DNA of 64,000 nt from Alopecurus myosuroides (lineage: Eukaryota > Streptophyta > Magnoliopsida > Poales > Poaceae), in the NCBI GenBank assembly GCA_028641055.1, contig CM054062.1, positions 235,984,376-236,048,375 of the forward strand. The letters run 5' to 3'. Shown here one piece after another: positions 48,656 to 60,115 of the stretch. Under the pieces are notes generated by a model. That model ran no database searches, was not told the DNA's origin, and saw nothing but the letters and a program-made list of their open reading frames with translations. Each line of letters starts with the position of its first letter. The stretch's first letter is position 1. Made by a program: the position numbers and the translations under genes.

Positions 48656-51600
48656 AGTTCAGCAAGGTGCTGATCAACAAAGGCAGCAACATCAACATTC
48701 TGTACCGAGATACCATGGAGAAGCCCAGCTACGCCGAGAACATGCTGCTGCCCAGTCGAACTACCTTTCACGGCATTGTGCTAGGAGTATCTTGTGCTCC
48801 TATTGGCCGGGTCTAGATTGATGTGATCTTTGGCACCAGGGAGAATTGCCGAACTAAGTGCTTGCAGTTCGAGGTGGTTGATCTCCAGAGCCCCTATCAT
48901 GCTCTTCTCGGTAGACCGGCTCTTTCCAAGTTCCTGGCCTCTACTCATGCGGCCTATTTGAAGATGAAGCTTCCCGGTCCCAACGGCATTATCACCATCT
49001 CGGGTGATTACAAGCGCTCTCTGGAGTGAACATCAGCTGGATCTCGGCTGGCCGAGTCCATGGTCATTGATGCCGAGAAGAATAAGATACACGAGGTGGT
49101 GGCCATGGCCCAGGAAGCTCAATTCGGCATGCTCGGGATGCCTAGATCTCGGCACGGTGCCACTTTCCAGGCCTCTCAGGAGACCAAGAAGGTGCAGATT
49201 GACCCCGAGTTCCCAGAGCATGTCGCCATTATTGGTGTCGGGTTGGAGGAGAAATAGGAAAGCGCGCTCATCCACTTCCTCCCTGAGAATCGGGATGTGT
49301 TTGCATGGTCCAATCAGGATCTGCCGGGTGTCCCGAGGGAGTTGGTTGAGCACTCTTTGCATGTGCAGCCGGATGCCAAGTCGGTGAAGCAAGCCCTGCG
49401 CCGTTTTGCGGCTGAAAGAAGAAAATCCATAGGTGACGAGGTCACAAGGCTGTTAGCAAGCGGATTCGTCATGGAGGTACTGCATCCGGATTGGCTGGCC
49501 AGTCCGGTCATGGTCGAGAAGAAGAAGGACGATCCCATGGTCGCTGTGGTGTGGCGCATGTGCATTGACTACACCGACTTGAACAAGGCCTGCCCCAAGG
49601 ACCCGTTCCCACTGCCCTGGATAGATCAGGTGATCGACTCCACTGCCGGGTGCGAACTTTTGTCTTTCATTGATGCCTACTCTAGTTTCCACCAGATTCC
49701 ACTAAACCCGGCTGATCAAATAAAGATTGCTTTCATTACCCCGTACGGGGCTTATTGCTATCGTGTCATGTGCTTTGGGTTGAGAAATGCTGGGGCCACA
49801 TATCAGAGATGCATGCAGAAATGCTTGCATGAGAAGATAGGCAAAAATGTGCAGGTGTATGTGGATGTTATAGTCATCAAGATCAAGGAGAAACACACAC
49901 TCCTAAGTGATATCGAAGAAACACTCGCAAACTTGCGAAAGTACCGGATGAAGCTGAACCCGACCAAGTGCACCTTTGTTGTCCCGGCATGATAGTTACT
50001 TGGTTTCCTCGTGTCCAGCCGAGGTATCGAGGCCAACCCCTCCAAGATAAAAGCTATTGAGAGCATGTCTCTACCGAGATCCTTGAAGGATGTGTAGAAA
50101 TTTACCGGGTGCCTGGCTTCCCTTAGCCGGTTTATTGGGAGAATGGGCGGGAAGGCCTTACCTCTGTACTAGCTTATGAAGAAAAGCGACAAGTTCGTTT
50201 GGACACCAGAAGCAGATGTGGCTTTCTAGGAACTCAAGACCATGCTGGGTACCGCTCCGGTTCTAGCTTCTCCCCTGCCTAAGGAGCCAATGTTGCTCTA
50301 TATTGCAGCTACCAACCGGGCTGTGAGCATGGTGGTAGTAGTGGAGCAAGAAGAAGAGGGCAAGTCGGTGCAGAGGCCGGTATATTATCTCAGTGAGGTG
50401 ATCTCCAACTTGAAGCAAAACTACCCTCACTACCAGAAGATGACATATGGAGTCTATATGGCTGCCAAGAAGCTCAAGCATTAATTACAACAGCATCTGA
50501 TTACAGTGGTGAGCATTGCACTCATCTCGGAGATTATGGGCAACAAGGATGCAAGTGGCCGAGTGGCCAAGTGGGCAATTGAGCTAGCCGCTTATACCCC
50601 AATGTATGCGAGAAGAGAAGCCATCAAATCTCAAGCCCTGGCGGATTTCTTTGTTGATTGGGCCCAAATGCAATATGAGCCTCCCTTGCCGGAAACAAAT
50701 TTCTGGCGGATGCATTTCGATGGCTCCAAGGTGAAAGAGGGTCTTGGTGCTGGCGTTGTTCTCACCTCACCCAAGCGGGATCAACTCAAATACGTCCTGC
50801 AAATCCATTTTGCGATGTCCAACAATGTGGCCGAGTATGAGGCCCTGGTCCATGGACTAAAAGTGTCCAAGGAAATTGGTATCCAACGGATTATATGCTA
50901 TGGTGACTCGGATCTAGTGGTTACAGCAAGCCTCGGGGACTTGGGACGTGTTGGATGCCAATATGGCTTCATATTGTTTCCTTGTCCAGAACATGTCCGG
51001 ATTCTTTGATGGGTGCGAGTTCCACCACATTCACCGAGCTAAAAAATGATGCTGCTGATGCTCTATCCAAGTTGGGCTCTTCTCGGCAGTCCATCCCGGC
51101 AGGAATTGCTTTGGAGCATCTCAGAAAGCCATCCATCAAGCCTTCTCCCGAGTCGGATTCGATATTCGTTTTGGCGGTGCCGGAATCAGAAGCTGTCCCC
51201 ATGGAGATTGATGAGGGGATCATGAAGGAGAACCCGGGGACTGCTTCACTCAACCCGAGGACTGTCGCATTCATCTCAGGGATCATCTTGCAGTACTCGG
51301 GGACTCGTCTCCAACTCGGAGCAAGTCATGTCAGCTGATCCAATGGAGGTGGATGAGCCTGTATTTCCTACTCGGGCGATTCCGAGTTGGGCTCAGCCCA
51401 TATTGTCCTATCTGGTGGATGGCACTTTGCCGAATGACGAGATCTCGGCCAGGAAAATACAGAGAAGACCCAAAGGCTACACCATTATCAACAAGGAACT
51501 GCACAAGAGGAGTACCACAGGCGTGCTCCAGCGTTGTGTTGAGCCGGAAGAGGGAGAAGAGATTCTCAGAGAGATACATCAGGGGGAGTACGGGCACCAC

Positions 51601-52652
51601 GCCTCATCTCGGGCTTTGGTGAAGAAAGATTTCCGGCATGGATTCTTTTGGCTCACTGCCTTGTAGCAAGCAGAAAATCTAGTGAGAAAGTGCAATGGGT
51701 GCCAGCATATGCAAGCAAGATACACATGCCAGCTTCCAAATTGAAAACAATTCCCATCACTTGGCCATTTGCAGTTTGGTGCTTGGAAATGGTGGGGCCT
51801 TTCAAGCCAGCTCGGAGCAACATGACTCCCATTCTGGTCATGGTTGACAAATTTACCCAGTGGATTGAGGTGAAGCCAATCCAGAAGTATGATGGAAACA
51901 CAGATGTGACCTTTCTGAAGGATATTATCCTGAGATATGGATACCCGCATGGGATCATCTCGGTTAACGAAACAAATTTTGCTGAGGGAGCCTTTGCTCG
52001 GTTCTGCAAGGAGAAGAGGATCCGACTAGACATTGCGTCAGTCACGCATCCGGAATCAAATGGGCAAGTTGAAAGAGCTAATGGCATGGTCCTATCCGGA
52101 ATAAAGCCAAGGCTGATTGAGCCATTATAGCGAACCCCTGGTTGTTGGCTGGACGAGTTGCCGACGGTGTTGTGGAGTCTAAGGACTACACCTAAACGAT
52201 CAACCGGATACACACCATTCTTCCTGGTATATGGAGCAGAGGCCGTGTTGCCCACTGGCCTTGAGGATGACTCACCGAGAGTAACCCTCTATACTGAGGC
52301 AGAGGCAAGAGAAGCCCGACAAGATGATGTTGATTTGCTAGAAGAAGCAAGAGAATTAACTCTGTCAAGATCAGCGGTATATCAACAGAATCTGAGATGC
52401 TATCATAGCCGGAAAGTAAACCCAAGGGTTTTTCGAGAAGGAGATTTGGTGCTTAGGCTGGTGGAACGCACAGCCGGAATGCACAGGCTTTCCCCTCCAT
52501 GGGAAGGGCCATTCATTGTGAGCAAGGCTCTGCACAATGATCCGTACTATCTCATTGATGCACAGGAGCCACAGAAGAACACGACAGATAAATCCGGAGA
52601 GGAAACTAAGCGCCATTGGAATGTAGCTCTACTCCGTTGTTTCCATTCCTGA
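48544..52652 (+). pseudogene. E1 pol: protease, reverse transcriptase, RNase H, second RNase H, integrase (broken)
   Basis: Protease (48544-49029) has VLINKGSNINILY where active copies have an Asp-containing catalytic motif. Reverse transcriptase (49297-49992) has MCIDYTDLNKACPKDPFPLP and FGLRNAGATYQR, but the catalytic YVDD reads YVDV. RNase H pieces lie at 50242-50484. A second RNase H with WRMHFDGSKVKEGLGAGVVL lies at 50506-51009, typical of Tat elements. Integrase (about 51700-52652) includes MVDKFTQWIEVKPI, SNGQVERANG and a C-terminal region ending HWNVALLRCF. Stops interrupt at 48814, 49027, 49255, 49990, 50482, 51007 and later positions, many of them TAG. Confidence 0.88.
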
Positions 52653-53273
52653 AAAAGCATTGTATGTATCTCCTTACCGAGTTGAAATCCAAGTCAGCAC
52701 TCCGAGTAGGAACTCGGGGACTGCCTGTGCCTAACTTGCTCTGTGTTATTTACTTCTTACTTCGCTGTGTCGGTTAATCATCTCGGATTTGCATGCGTAT
52801 GTCTAGTAATGTGTTTAAACCTAAGGGCCAACTCTTCGACTTTGCTGTTGTCCGCTACCCGGCTTCATGGCAAGCAAGAGAACAAGCCAAGGGTCAATGA
52901 ACACACGAAAAAATACTAAGGAAAGACAGATTTAATCAACTGAGATAACTTGCTTTTTTCTTCTGTTTTTTTTGTTAAGTACTGGGCAGTTTTAATTTTA
53001 ATCTCAAAGTTGTGAATTGTTATAAACTTGGTTTTCCAAATCTTGTGACTCGACTGCCAAAAAGCCACAAGTGGCAGGCAAGAGCAAAGACGAAAAAAGG
53101 CAGGTGGATAAGAAAACCAACTCGGGGACTCGAATTAACGCAATCCGGCATTCAGCCAGTCTTGCTAGAACTTAAACAAAACTTAGTAGCAAAACAGTGA
53201 GATAATAGTTTGATACAATTGCACCCGGCATACCGGGGATCTGATGAGATGTTTGAGACTGAAAAACAGATAA
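52653..53273. other. Spacer between pol and the antisense gene in E1
   Basis: This AT-rich interval lies where the two genes converge. Short open frames carry no recognised motif. Confidence 0.6.
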
Positions 53274-56200
53274 TTAGGCCGCGACCAAAGGAGTTGCATC
53301 AGCTTCAGCACCTGTCGGGTTGGAGGACTCGGTGGGGGGGCTCGGAGGCAGCAGTCGAAGTTGGAGGTTCGAGGCGGCGTTCTCGTCTGTGGGCTCTGAG
53401 GCGCTCAACTTGGGAGCAGGCTCCGAGATGACCATCTCGGTGGTGACGATCTCGGAGCCCGCGCCTAGCTCTTGCTCGGCATGGATCTCCTCATCCACCT
53501 CCTCAGAGCCGTCATCAACCTCAGTTTCTTCGTCGCCTTCGTCGCCATCGTCTCCCTCGTCGCCCTCCTCATCGTTATCCTCATCGCCCTCGGACTCGAT
53601 ATCAGTGTCGGTCTCGGTGGGGCCATCCACAAACTCCTTTGTGTCGGTGTATGAGGCCAGCCGATAAGCCGTTTCCTGACGAATCCAGATAGAATTTTCT
53701 TCTATGGTCCATCGGGATCCATTCCGCAGCTTCTGGAGTTTGCTGAGGTCGAGGTTTTTGTACCAGGAAAGCACAAAGTGCAGAGCCTCGTCTGCGCCAG
53801 CTCAAGCTGTGGAAGCGCGCCACTTCTTGACTTTTTCTTTGACGTAATTCAGCTTGGAGGCCAGCTCGTCGACTGTCTTGGGAGGCTCGGTTTCCGGCCA
53901 GAAGAGTTTGTGTAGCCGGATGGCGGTGGAGACGATGTTGGTTCCCAAACCCTTGAGGGGCAGAACTTGGGCTTTGATGCCCTCGATCTAATCCTCGATG
54001 GTGACACTCTCGGTGACATCAAAGCCAACATCTGACCGTTGCTGTCTAGCCCTCTCAACAGCCCTTTCAGCACCAAAGTCCAGATCGGGGAATGTCCCTA
54101 AAAAGCAGGATGCCCGAGTTAAGACAAGAGATCAGCCGGATAGAAGAAATCGGATAGAGCATGTCGGATAGAGAAAATTGGAGAAAAACCAAGACTTATA
54201 GCGCAGTTCGATGGTGAGGTCCTTAAGCCTGCGGAACCACATATCGGTATTGGACTCATGCTTACTCAGCAAGACGCGGGAGCTGCTCACCATCTGGTCG
54301 AGTGCAGTGTTCCGCTCCTTCAGGATATCGATCTCCTGGTATAGCTCGAGCTTCTTGGCAGTGGTGTGGTCCACCAATTCGGCCTTCTCCTTCCCTATCT
54401 GCAGCGCCACCTTTATAGCATCAGCCAGCTCCAGCTTGAGCTTGGCCACTTCGTTCTTCTCGGCCTGGAGCTCTACCCGGAGCTGGGAGGTGTTGTCATT
54501 GATCTGCTGCTACACCTCGGCCAGGGAGAGGCACTCCTGATGTTTCTCAACAAAGGATTGGTGCTCAGCTATACAGAAAAACACTCCGCTTAGCAACTTA
54601 GAGAGGATATACAAACTGAGTAAGGAAGAAGAAAGAAGAAAGAAACTTACTCTCCAAGGCCATGATCTTGCTCTAGGCCGATTCGGCTAGCATAGTGCAA
54701 TCTTGGTGCTTCTCGGCAAAGACCCGATGCTCATCTGCATAAGAAAGCAAAATTAACCAAAGAGAAGGAAGAGTGTAAACACAAAACGCAAGGATAAGAA
54801 ATACAACACTTACTCTCCAAAGCAGAAATCTTGGTGACGGAATCCGTTAGTTGCTTCTCCAAGATAGCTGTGAAAGAGAAAACAGAAACCGAGTTAGAAA
54901 ACTGATGCAAAAGAAGCATATGCAGTATCTCGGTATGGAGGAGTTACCTTTGCCCCCCGGTTCTTCCTGCAGGTTATGGATCTTCTCTTTGGCATCTCGG
55001 TGAACCCAGAGAACCTTTTGCAAGATCAGAGTGCGGGACTCGGTGCAAGTCTGAAGAGAAGCAAGAAAAATATCAGTTGGAAGATTCGACCAAAGTAGAC
55101 TTCAACTCGGTCGAGTATTGCCTAATCGGCCCAAATCTCGGGGACTGGATGGTATATGTATTTTGGATGCAAAATTGGTCAACTCGGAAAAAACCAGATA
55201 GAAAAAGAAACTTACTCGGGAGGTGATCTCGGCATCTTCTGCAGTAGTGCGCAGGCAGTACATCTTGTGCGCCAAGGTGCTGCTAGAAGATGAAACCGGC
55301 TTGGTGATTTGGCCAACACCGGCCTGGTAACAGGATTTACGGTAGTGGTTCAACGGGCCCAGCTTCTTCCCACTGTATTCCGGATCGATGAAGCCAATCC
55401 GGTCCAGGGTGGCTTCAATGTCTTCCCGCAGCTCTACGGCAAGCTCCTGGCGGGCCACAAGCTGAGTGTCCTTGTTGATGGCAGGGTGCCGGATTTCGCC
55501 TTCGCCCCGACCTTCTTATGTTGTGCCTGTTGCTGTTTTTGCCAGTGTACCGGAACTTTTACAAGTCCCGTCGCCTGGCTGATGCCTTCTCCAGCCACTA
55601 CGCCCTGCGATGGCGCGAACTTGGCTGTTTGCCGAGTGCGAGGTCCCGTTGGTATTCTCGCAGACGGTGGGCTTGGTGATGCTGCTGCTGCTGCTGATGG
55701 GTTTGTTGCTATGGAGGATGAGTTGGTTGCTGTTGCTGCGGATAGAATTGGGCATGTGGCTGTTGGTGTTGAGTTGGTTGTTGCTTCTGCTGTCGTGGTG
55801 GTGGCTGCCGCTCTTTCTACTGCTGCTGCTACTTCAAGTGGGGAAGTTCTTCTCGGTGGGGTTGGCGGTGTTGCTATGGTGGATGTTGGAGAAACTTGTT
55901 GATGCGGCGCTTGTTGCTGCGCCGCGACTTCGGGTTGCTGTTCCAGCTAATGCTCGGGCTGGTGCTCTGGTTGCTGTTCTGGCTACTGCTCTGGCTGTTG
56001 CTCGTATTGCTGCTCGTGTTGCTGCTCGGTGGTCTACTCCGGCTGTTCCAGAGTCTCTTGAACTTCCATCTCGACGCCTGTGTCGCCTGCGCCGAGATCC
56101 TGGTCTTCTCGGTCCGGGAGGGGCATCTTGGACCGGTGGTTGGTGTGGGTGTCCATGTCCTCGGGGTCGAGGTCGACAACGCCGCGGGCGCTACTCGGTC

Positions 56201-58148
56201 CCGCGGGCGCACCGAGGTCCTCGACATCAAGGGGATCACTGGAGGAGAGTAAAAGCAGAAGAGTGAAGAAAATGCAAATGAAAAGCATCTCGGTCGAAAG
56301 AGGCAAAGGAACAAAAAACATACAAACATAAAGCATCTCGGAAGAAACTTACCCGTCGACTGTGGGACGCAGATTCCTCCAGTGTTTCGCCGTAACCTTG
56401 CCACCCTTGGGACCCTTGTTCCCGGATTTCTTGTGACGTTTGGGTGGGGGCTCGACGGCGCCGCTTTCGGCCCTCTTCTTCAGTTCCACGGGGGCGGCGA
56501 TGGACACGGTCGCCGCGTCAATCACCCGATCTTCCAAGTCAGCTGGGAACAAGGAAACAGAGTACACGGATGAGACCGAGAAGGGGTTAGATACCTCCAT
56601 GAGAACACAATCATCATCACTGTCACCTTCATCATCTTCGGACCAGTCCCGGATTGACGCTGGAACTCGGGACTTACCGGGTTGAGCGGGAGGATGTGCG
56701 AGTGGGATGGGGAGTGTGTCCTGGATGTCGTACTGCTCGACATCGTCCTCGGTCTAGTCAGGCTTCCAATTCTCTGAAAGGACCTCCTTGTTCTCCTCTC
56801 TCTGGCTGTCAAAGTGCTACACATGCGAAACATAAAGCATAAGAAACTAAGTGGACTCGGAAGAAACCGAGATATACTCTACTAGGTAGGGCATGTGAAA
56901 CATAAAGCATAAGAAGCTAAATGAACTCGGAAGAGACCGAGATGTACTCTACTCGGTAGGGCATGCGAAACATAAAGCATAAAGAGCTAAGTGAACTCGG
57001 AAGAAAGCAACTCGGTAGGATGGCAGATACTTACTCGGGGCGCCCGCTTATCCCGGTTGAAGGGCTCGAGTCCCCAATCCCAAGTTTCAGAGAGGGTGGC
57101 CTTGGAGATGCACTTGGCCCAGATGGCCACCTCCTTCTTGCTGAGCTCGAAGGTGGTTGTGCGCATGCAGTCACGGGGCCCGCCCATGAAGCACATCTTG
57201 TGGGCCCTATGCTGCAGAGGCAGGACTCGACGGCTCACCCAGGCGGCGATCAGGTCGTCAGCTCGGAGCCCGTCCTTGACAAGATGCTTCAGGCGGCCGT
57301 CTATAGCGTTCACCTCGGGTACAGTCTTTTTTGGATTGTGCCTCCAGTTCATCATTGCTGTGGCGGGCTCGATGCGAAAGGGGGGAAGCTTGATGAGGTC
57401 CTCCTTCTCGGCGCCCTCCACCGGATCGGGATTCTTCACATAGAAGAAACCCCTCTGCCACTTGCGGCGGGAATCGAGTCCCTGAACTCGGGGATACTGA
57501 GTGGTGTTCCCATAGACAATCATGGTGATGCCACATTGGGTCATTGTTTTGGGGGCATTCGGATTGGCGGTGTTGGGGAGAACTTGCTGGAGGAAGTGAA
57601 AGTATTTGGCCCAGATATCTACCGTGGGGTAGATACTGAGATAGGCCTCAACGAAGGTTACGAAGGTGGAAAGCATGGTAATGGCATTAGCAGGGTGGTG
57701 GTGTGGTTGCAAACCGAAGTGATGGAGGAACTTTTGCATGAACTCGAAGATGGGAGGCCGAATCCACGCTTGAAGTCGCTGAGGAAGACGACGCATTCGC
57801 CGTCTCCGGGTTGCGGCTCCATCTCGCGGCCGGGGGTGTCCTACAGATAACACCGGACGGCACGCGCCAAGTGTTGACGAGCCACTGGATGTCAGAGGAG
57901 ACCATGTCAGAGCCCTCCCAGGCTCCTTGAGTGGATGCAGGCCCGTCGAGGTTGAGGTCGTCCACGGGCTCGATTTCCATCTCGGCGATTCTGAATCTCG
58001 GCTCCTCCGAGATGCGCGTGGCCACAAGGAGGGGCTCGAGTTGCATTGGATGAAGAAGGGTCGCGGCGGCGCGAAGGACAAACGTCATGGAGCGCTGTCC
58101 ATGGCGAGGGAGTCGAAGAAGAACGGCAAGGAGGAAGCAGTACCGCAC
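53274..58148 (-). pseudogene. E1 antisense gene (gypsy-type transposon domain plus coiled coil), broken
   Basis: This is a multi-exon gene opposite to gag-pol, as known in some Tat elements. The N-terminal part (about 58148-56987) holds the domain often labelled putative gypsy type transposon, with FGLQPHHHPANAITMLSTFV and YVKNPDPVEGAEKEDL. A Gln/Ala/Thr-rich section follows (about 56266-55500). A further conserved segment lies at 55458-55216, then short exons and a coiled-coil region (about 54950-54130). The end is an acidic tail with long Asp/Glu runs (53274-53774). A frameshift near 57850 and several stops (for example near 53990 and 54510) break it. Function is unknown. Confidence 0.72.
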
Positions 58149-58923
58149 TGGCGCGGAGTTGCGGAGAGTCGCAGGGCGAGGGGAAGATCCAGGTGTGTGG
58201 TGGCACTCCGGAGCGCGGTGCCGCAGCGATGGAGTACTCTCTTCTATGCACGGTGGCGCTCGACGGCTTGCGGTGGAGCAGCGTGTTCTGCGTGTGCGCG
58301 TGCGAGGAGCGAGGAAGAAGAAGAAGGGGCAAATGGCGAGGAAAACGGTGCGACGGGCGGCGCGTGGGTATTTATACCCCCTAAATGCAGTAACCGCTCC
58401 AGATCCATTGCGGAGGCGAACGTGGGTGCGTGGGAGTTACTGCACCCAGAGAAACTCACACATCAGTATTACCGCGCGTAACTGGCGCGGTTAATCCCAC
58501 GCCGCGTGACGTGGGCACTTGAGTGCCTTTTTGCGAACGGACACGACGGCGCGTGGGCCCATTGTGTAGTGAGGGGCGTGGGCGTGGCGCATGCACTGCG
58601 ACCGCACGGGAACCGAGGCGACGTGGGTTGCGGTTCTGTGCCACGTGTTGAGCCTTACACGCGAAGATAACTAGGCAATCTCGTTCGAGCGGCAAAATCT
58701 GTGAAAAATTGGCTAAGTGCTGGGATCTCGGTAAAATCAAAAGCAGCGTGGCCTACTCGGTTGAAGGGAGTGAGTTAACCAAGGAGTGGTGGATTGAATC
58801 CGAGTTCGAGTTTGAACTCGACCGAGATGGGTGCATCTCGGTTAGGCATCCTGTAGGGAATTGGTTAAAGCTGGCACGGCCCAGCGTCCGAGTTCAACAG
58901 ACCATACCAGCTTCGGGGACTAA
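58149..58923 (+). other. E1 antisense promoter and 3' untranslated region
   Basis: This is the upstream part of the antisense gene. On the minus strand a TATA box reads GGGGTATAAATACCC at about 58366-58380. It is conserved in E2 at 59924-59938. The polypurine tract GCTTCGGGGACTAA ends at 58923, directly before the 3' LTR. Open frames here on the plus strand look like chance. Confidence 0.65.
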
Positions 58924-59757
58924 TGTCGGGGTGCTACCCCCGAGTAGGGGCAAGATTGGTAAGAAATTGTCTTTTGGGTACGGACTGCCGAGTTGGGCCA
59001 TACCAAGTAGGGAGCTACCGGATAAAATGGCTACCGAGATGGAGCTACTCGGTAGGAAGGACAAGAAGCCAAGGTGAGGAAATGAGTATCTTTCTAGATC
59101 ATCCGAGTAGCACTTGGAGGATCCGGATAGACAAGGGGCTTACTCTTCTCGAAGGGAAAGTCAATGGAGCCGTTGTGATCCCGTATATCCAAGGAGATTA
59201 CATGCGTGCGGTTCAAATTACTAGGCGTGATGATGCATTTGCATACGCTGGTACAGTGCGCTGTATGGGCGAGGCCACGTCCTGTCTCTTACAAGAGGGA
59301 CAGGACATGTCAGCGACCACGACAGCGGAGACTTTCGGCGGCTGTCAGCGGATAAGCGGAAGCGTGCCATACGTCACAGTGTGTAGTCACCTAATCATGT
59401 ACTATTAGTTGGTGGCCACCAGTATATAAGGTGGACACACCCCTCCTGTGTGAGGGTCGCCCGTTACGTGAGAACAGAAGTGCTGCTAGTTTGTTTAGAG
59501 AGAGAGATAGCAGTAGAGCTTCTTCCTCCTCTAGCTCCTAGATCTTGAGGAACCACTGTACTCATCACCACATATATAGAGAGAGGCAGGAGTAGGGTGT
59601 TACCTCCACACGAGGGCCCCGAACCTGGGTAGATCTTGTTGTTTGGAGTGTAGAGAGCGCGCCAGCTAGGCGTGCGATCTCTCCCCGGATACCCACAGTG
59701 TCGATTGGCCCCAAACATAAGCCATTCCATGGCATCTGTCTTCTCCACACCACGACA
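58924..59757 (+). repeat. 3' LTR of E1
   Basis: It starts TGTCGGGGTGCTACCCCCGA and ends CCACACCACGACA, 834 bp. The TATA box is at about 59423-59431. GGTCG follows as target duplication. By eye it differs from the 5' LTR at a small percentage of sites, so the insertion is not brand new. Confidence 0.92.
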
Positions 59758-59923
59758 GGTCGTCGCGTCACTGCAGTGCACTCAAGTGCTTGTTGCGGTT
59801 ACCATGGTATTCACTGTGCATGTTACACACGGTAAATCCGCTTCGTGCGTTTCTACTGCGAAGTAAATGCCACGGTTCCCACGATCTGCGCCACGATGAA
59901 TCTTGTGCAGTTATCACTCCCCC

Positions 59924-59938
59924 GGGGTATAAATACCC
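59924..59938 (+). promoter_or_regulatory. TATA box of the E2 antisense gene
   Basis: GGGGTATAAATACCC lies about 190 bp before the antisense reading frame. The same near-palindromic box is found in E1 on the other strand, in the same relation to the gene, although the surroundings have diverged. Confidence 0.7.
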
Positions 59939-60115
59939 GCATGTCTCCTTCCTCTACCTTTCCTTCGTCATTTTCCCCTTTTCCCTTCCACCGCAACCTC
60001 GTGCAGCGCTCTGCTCCGCCGCACTCTGTCGCCGTACCGCAGACTCTGTCGCGCCCCCGCGTCGCAACGCGCACCGGAGCGCCGCCGCGCTTGAGCTTGA
60101 CATCTCCTCAGATCT

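Larger units (their letters stand above)
44914..59757 (+). mobile_element. Gypsy LTR retrotransposon E1, structurally complete
   Basis: This 14,844-bp element has 834-bp LTRs at both ends and a GGTCG target duplication at 44909-44913 and 59758-59762. It has a primer-binding site and a polypurine tract. The order gag, protease, reverse transcriptase, RNase H, a second RNase H and integrase, plus a large antisense gene before the 3' LTR, fits the Tat lineage of Gypsy elements. The coding regions are broken by many stops, so it is not autonomous. It lies in E2, a relative in the opposite orientation. Confidence 0.92.

Noticed and set aside
53320..53667. Ser/Val-rich plus-strand frames resembling membrane segments
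   Set aside because: They are the reverse complement of the acidic Asp/Glu tail of the E1 antisense gene.
55309..56266. Leu/Val/Ala-rich plus-strand frames resembling membrane proteins
   Set aside because: They are the reverse complement of a CAG/CAA-rich (Gln-rich) part of the antisense gene.
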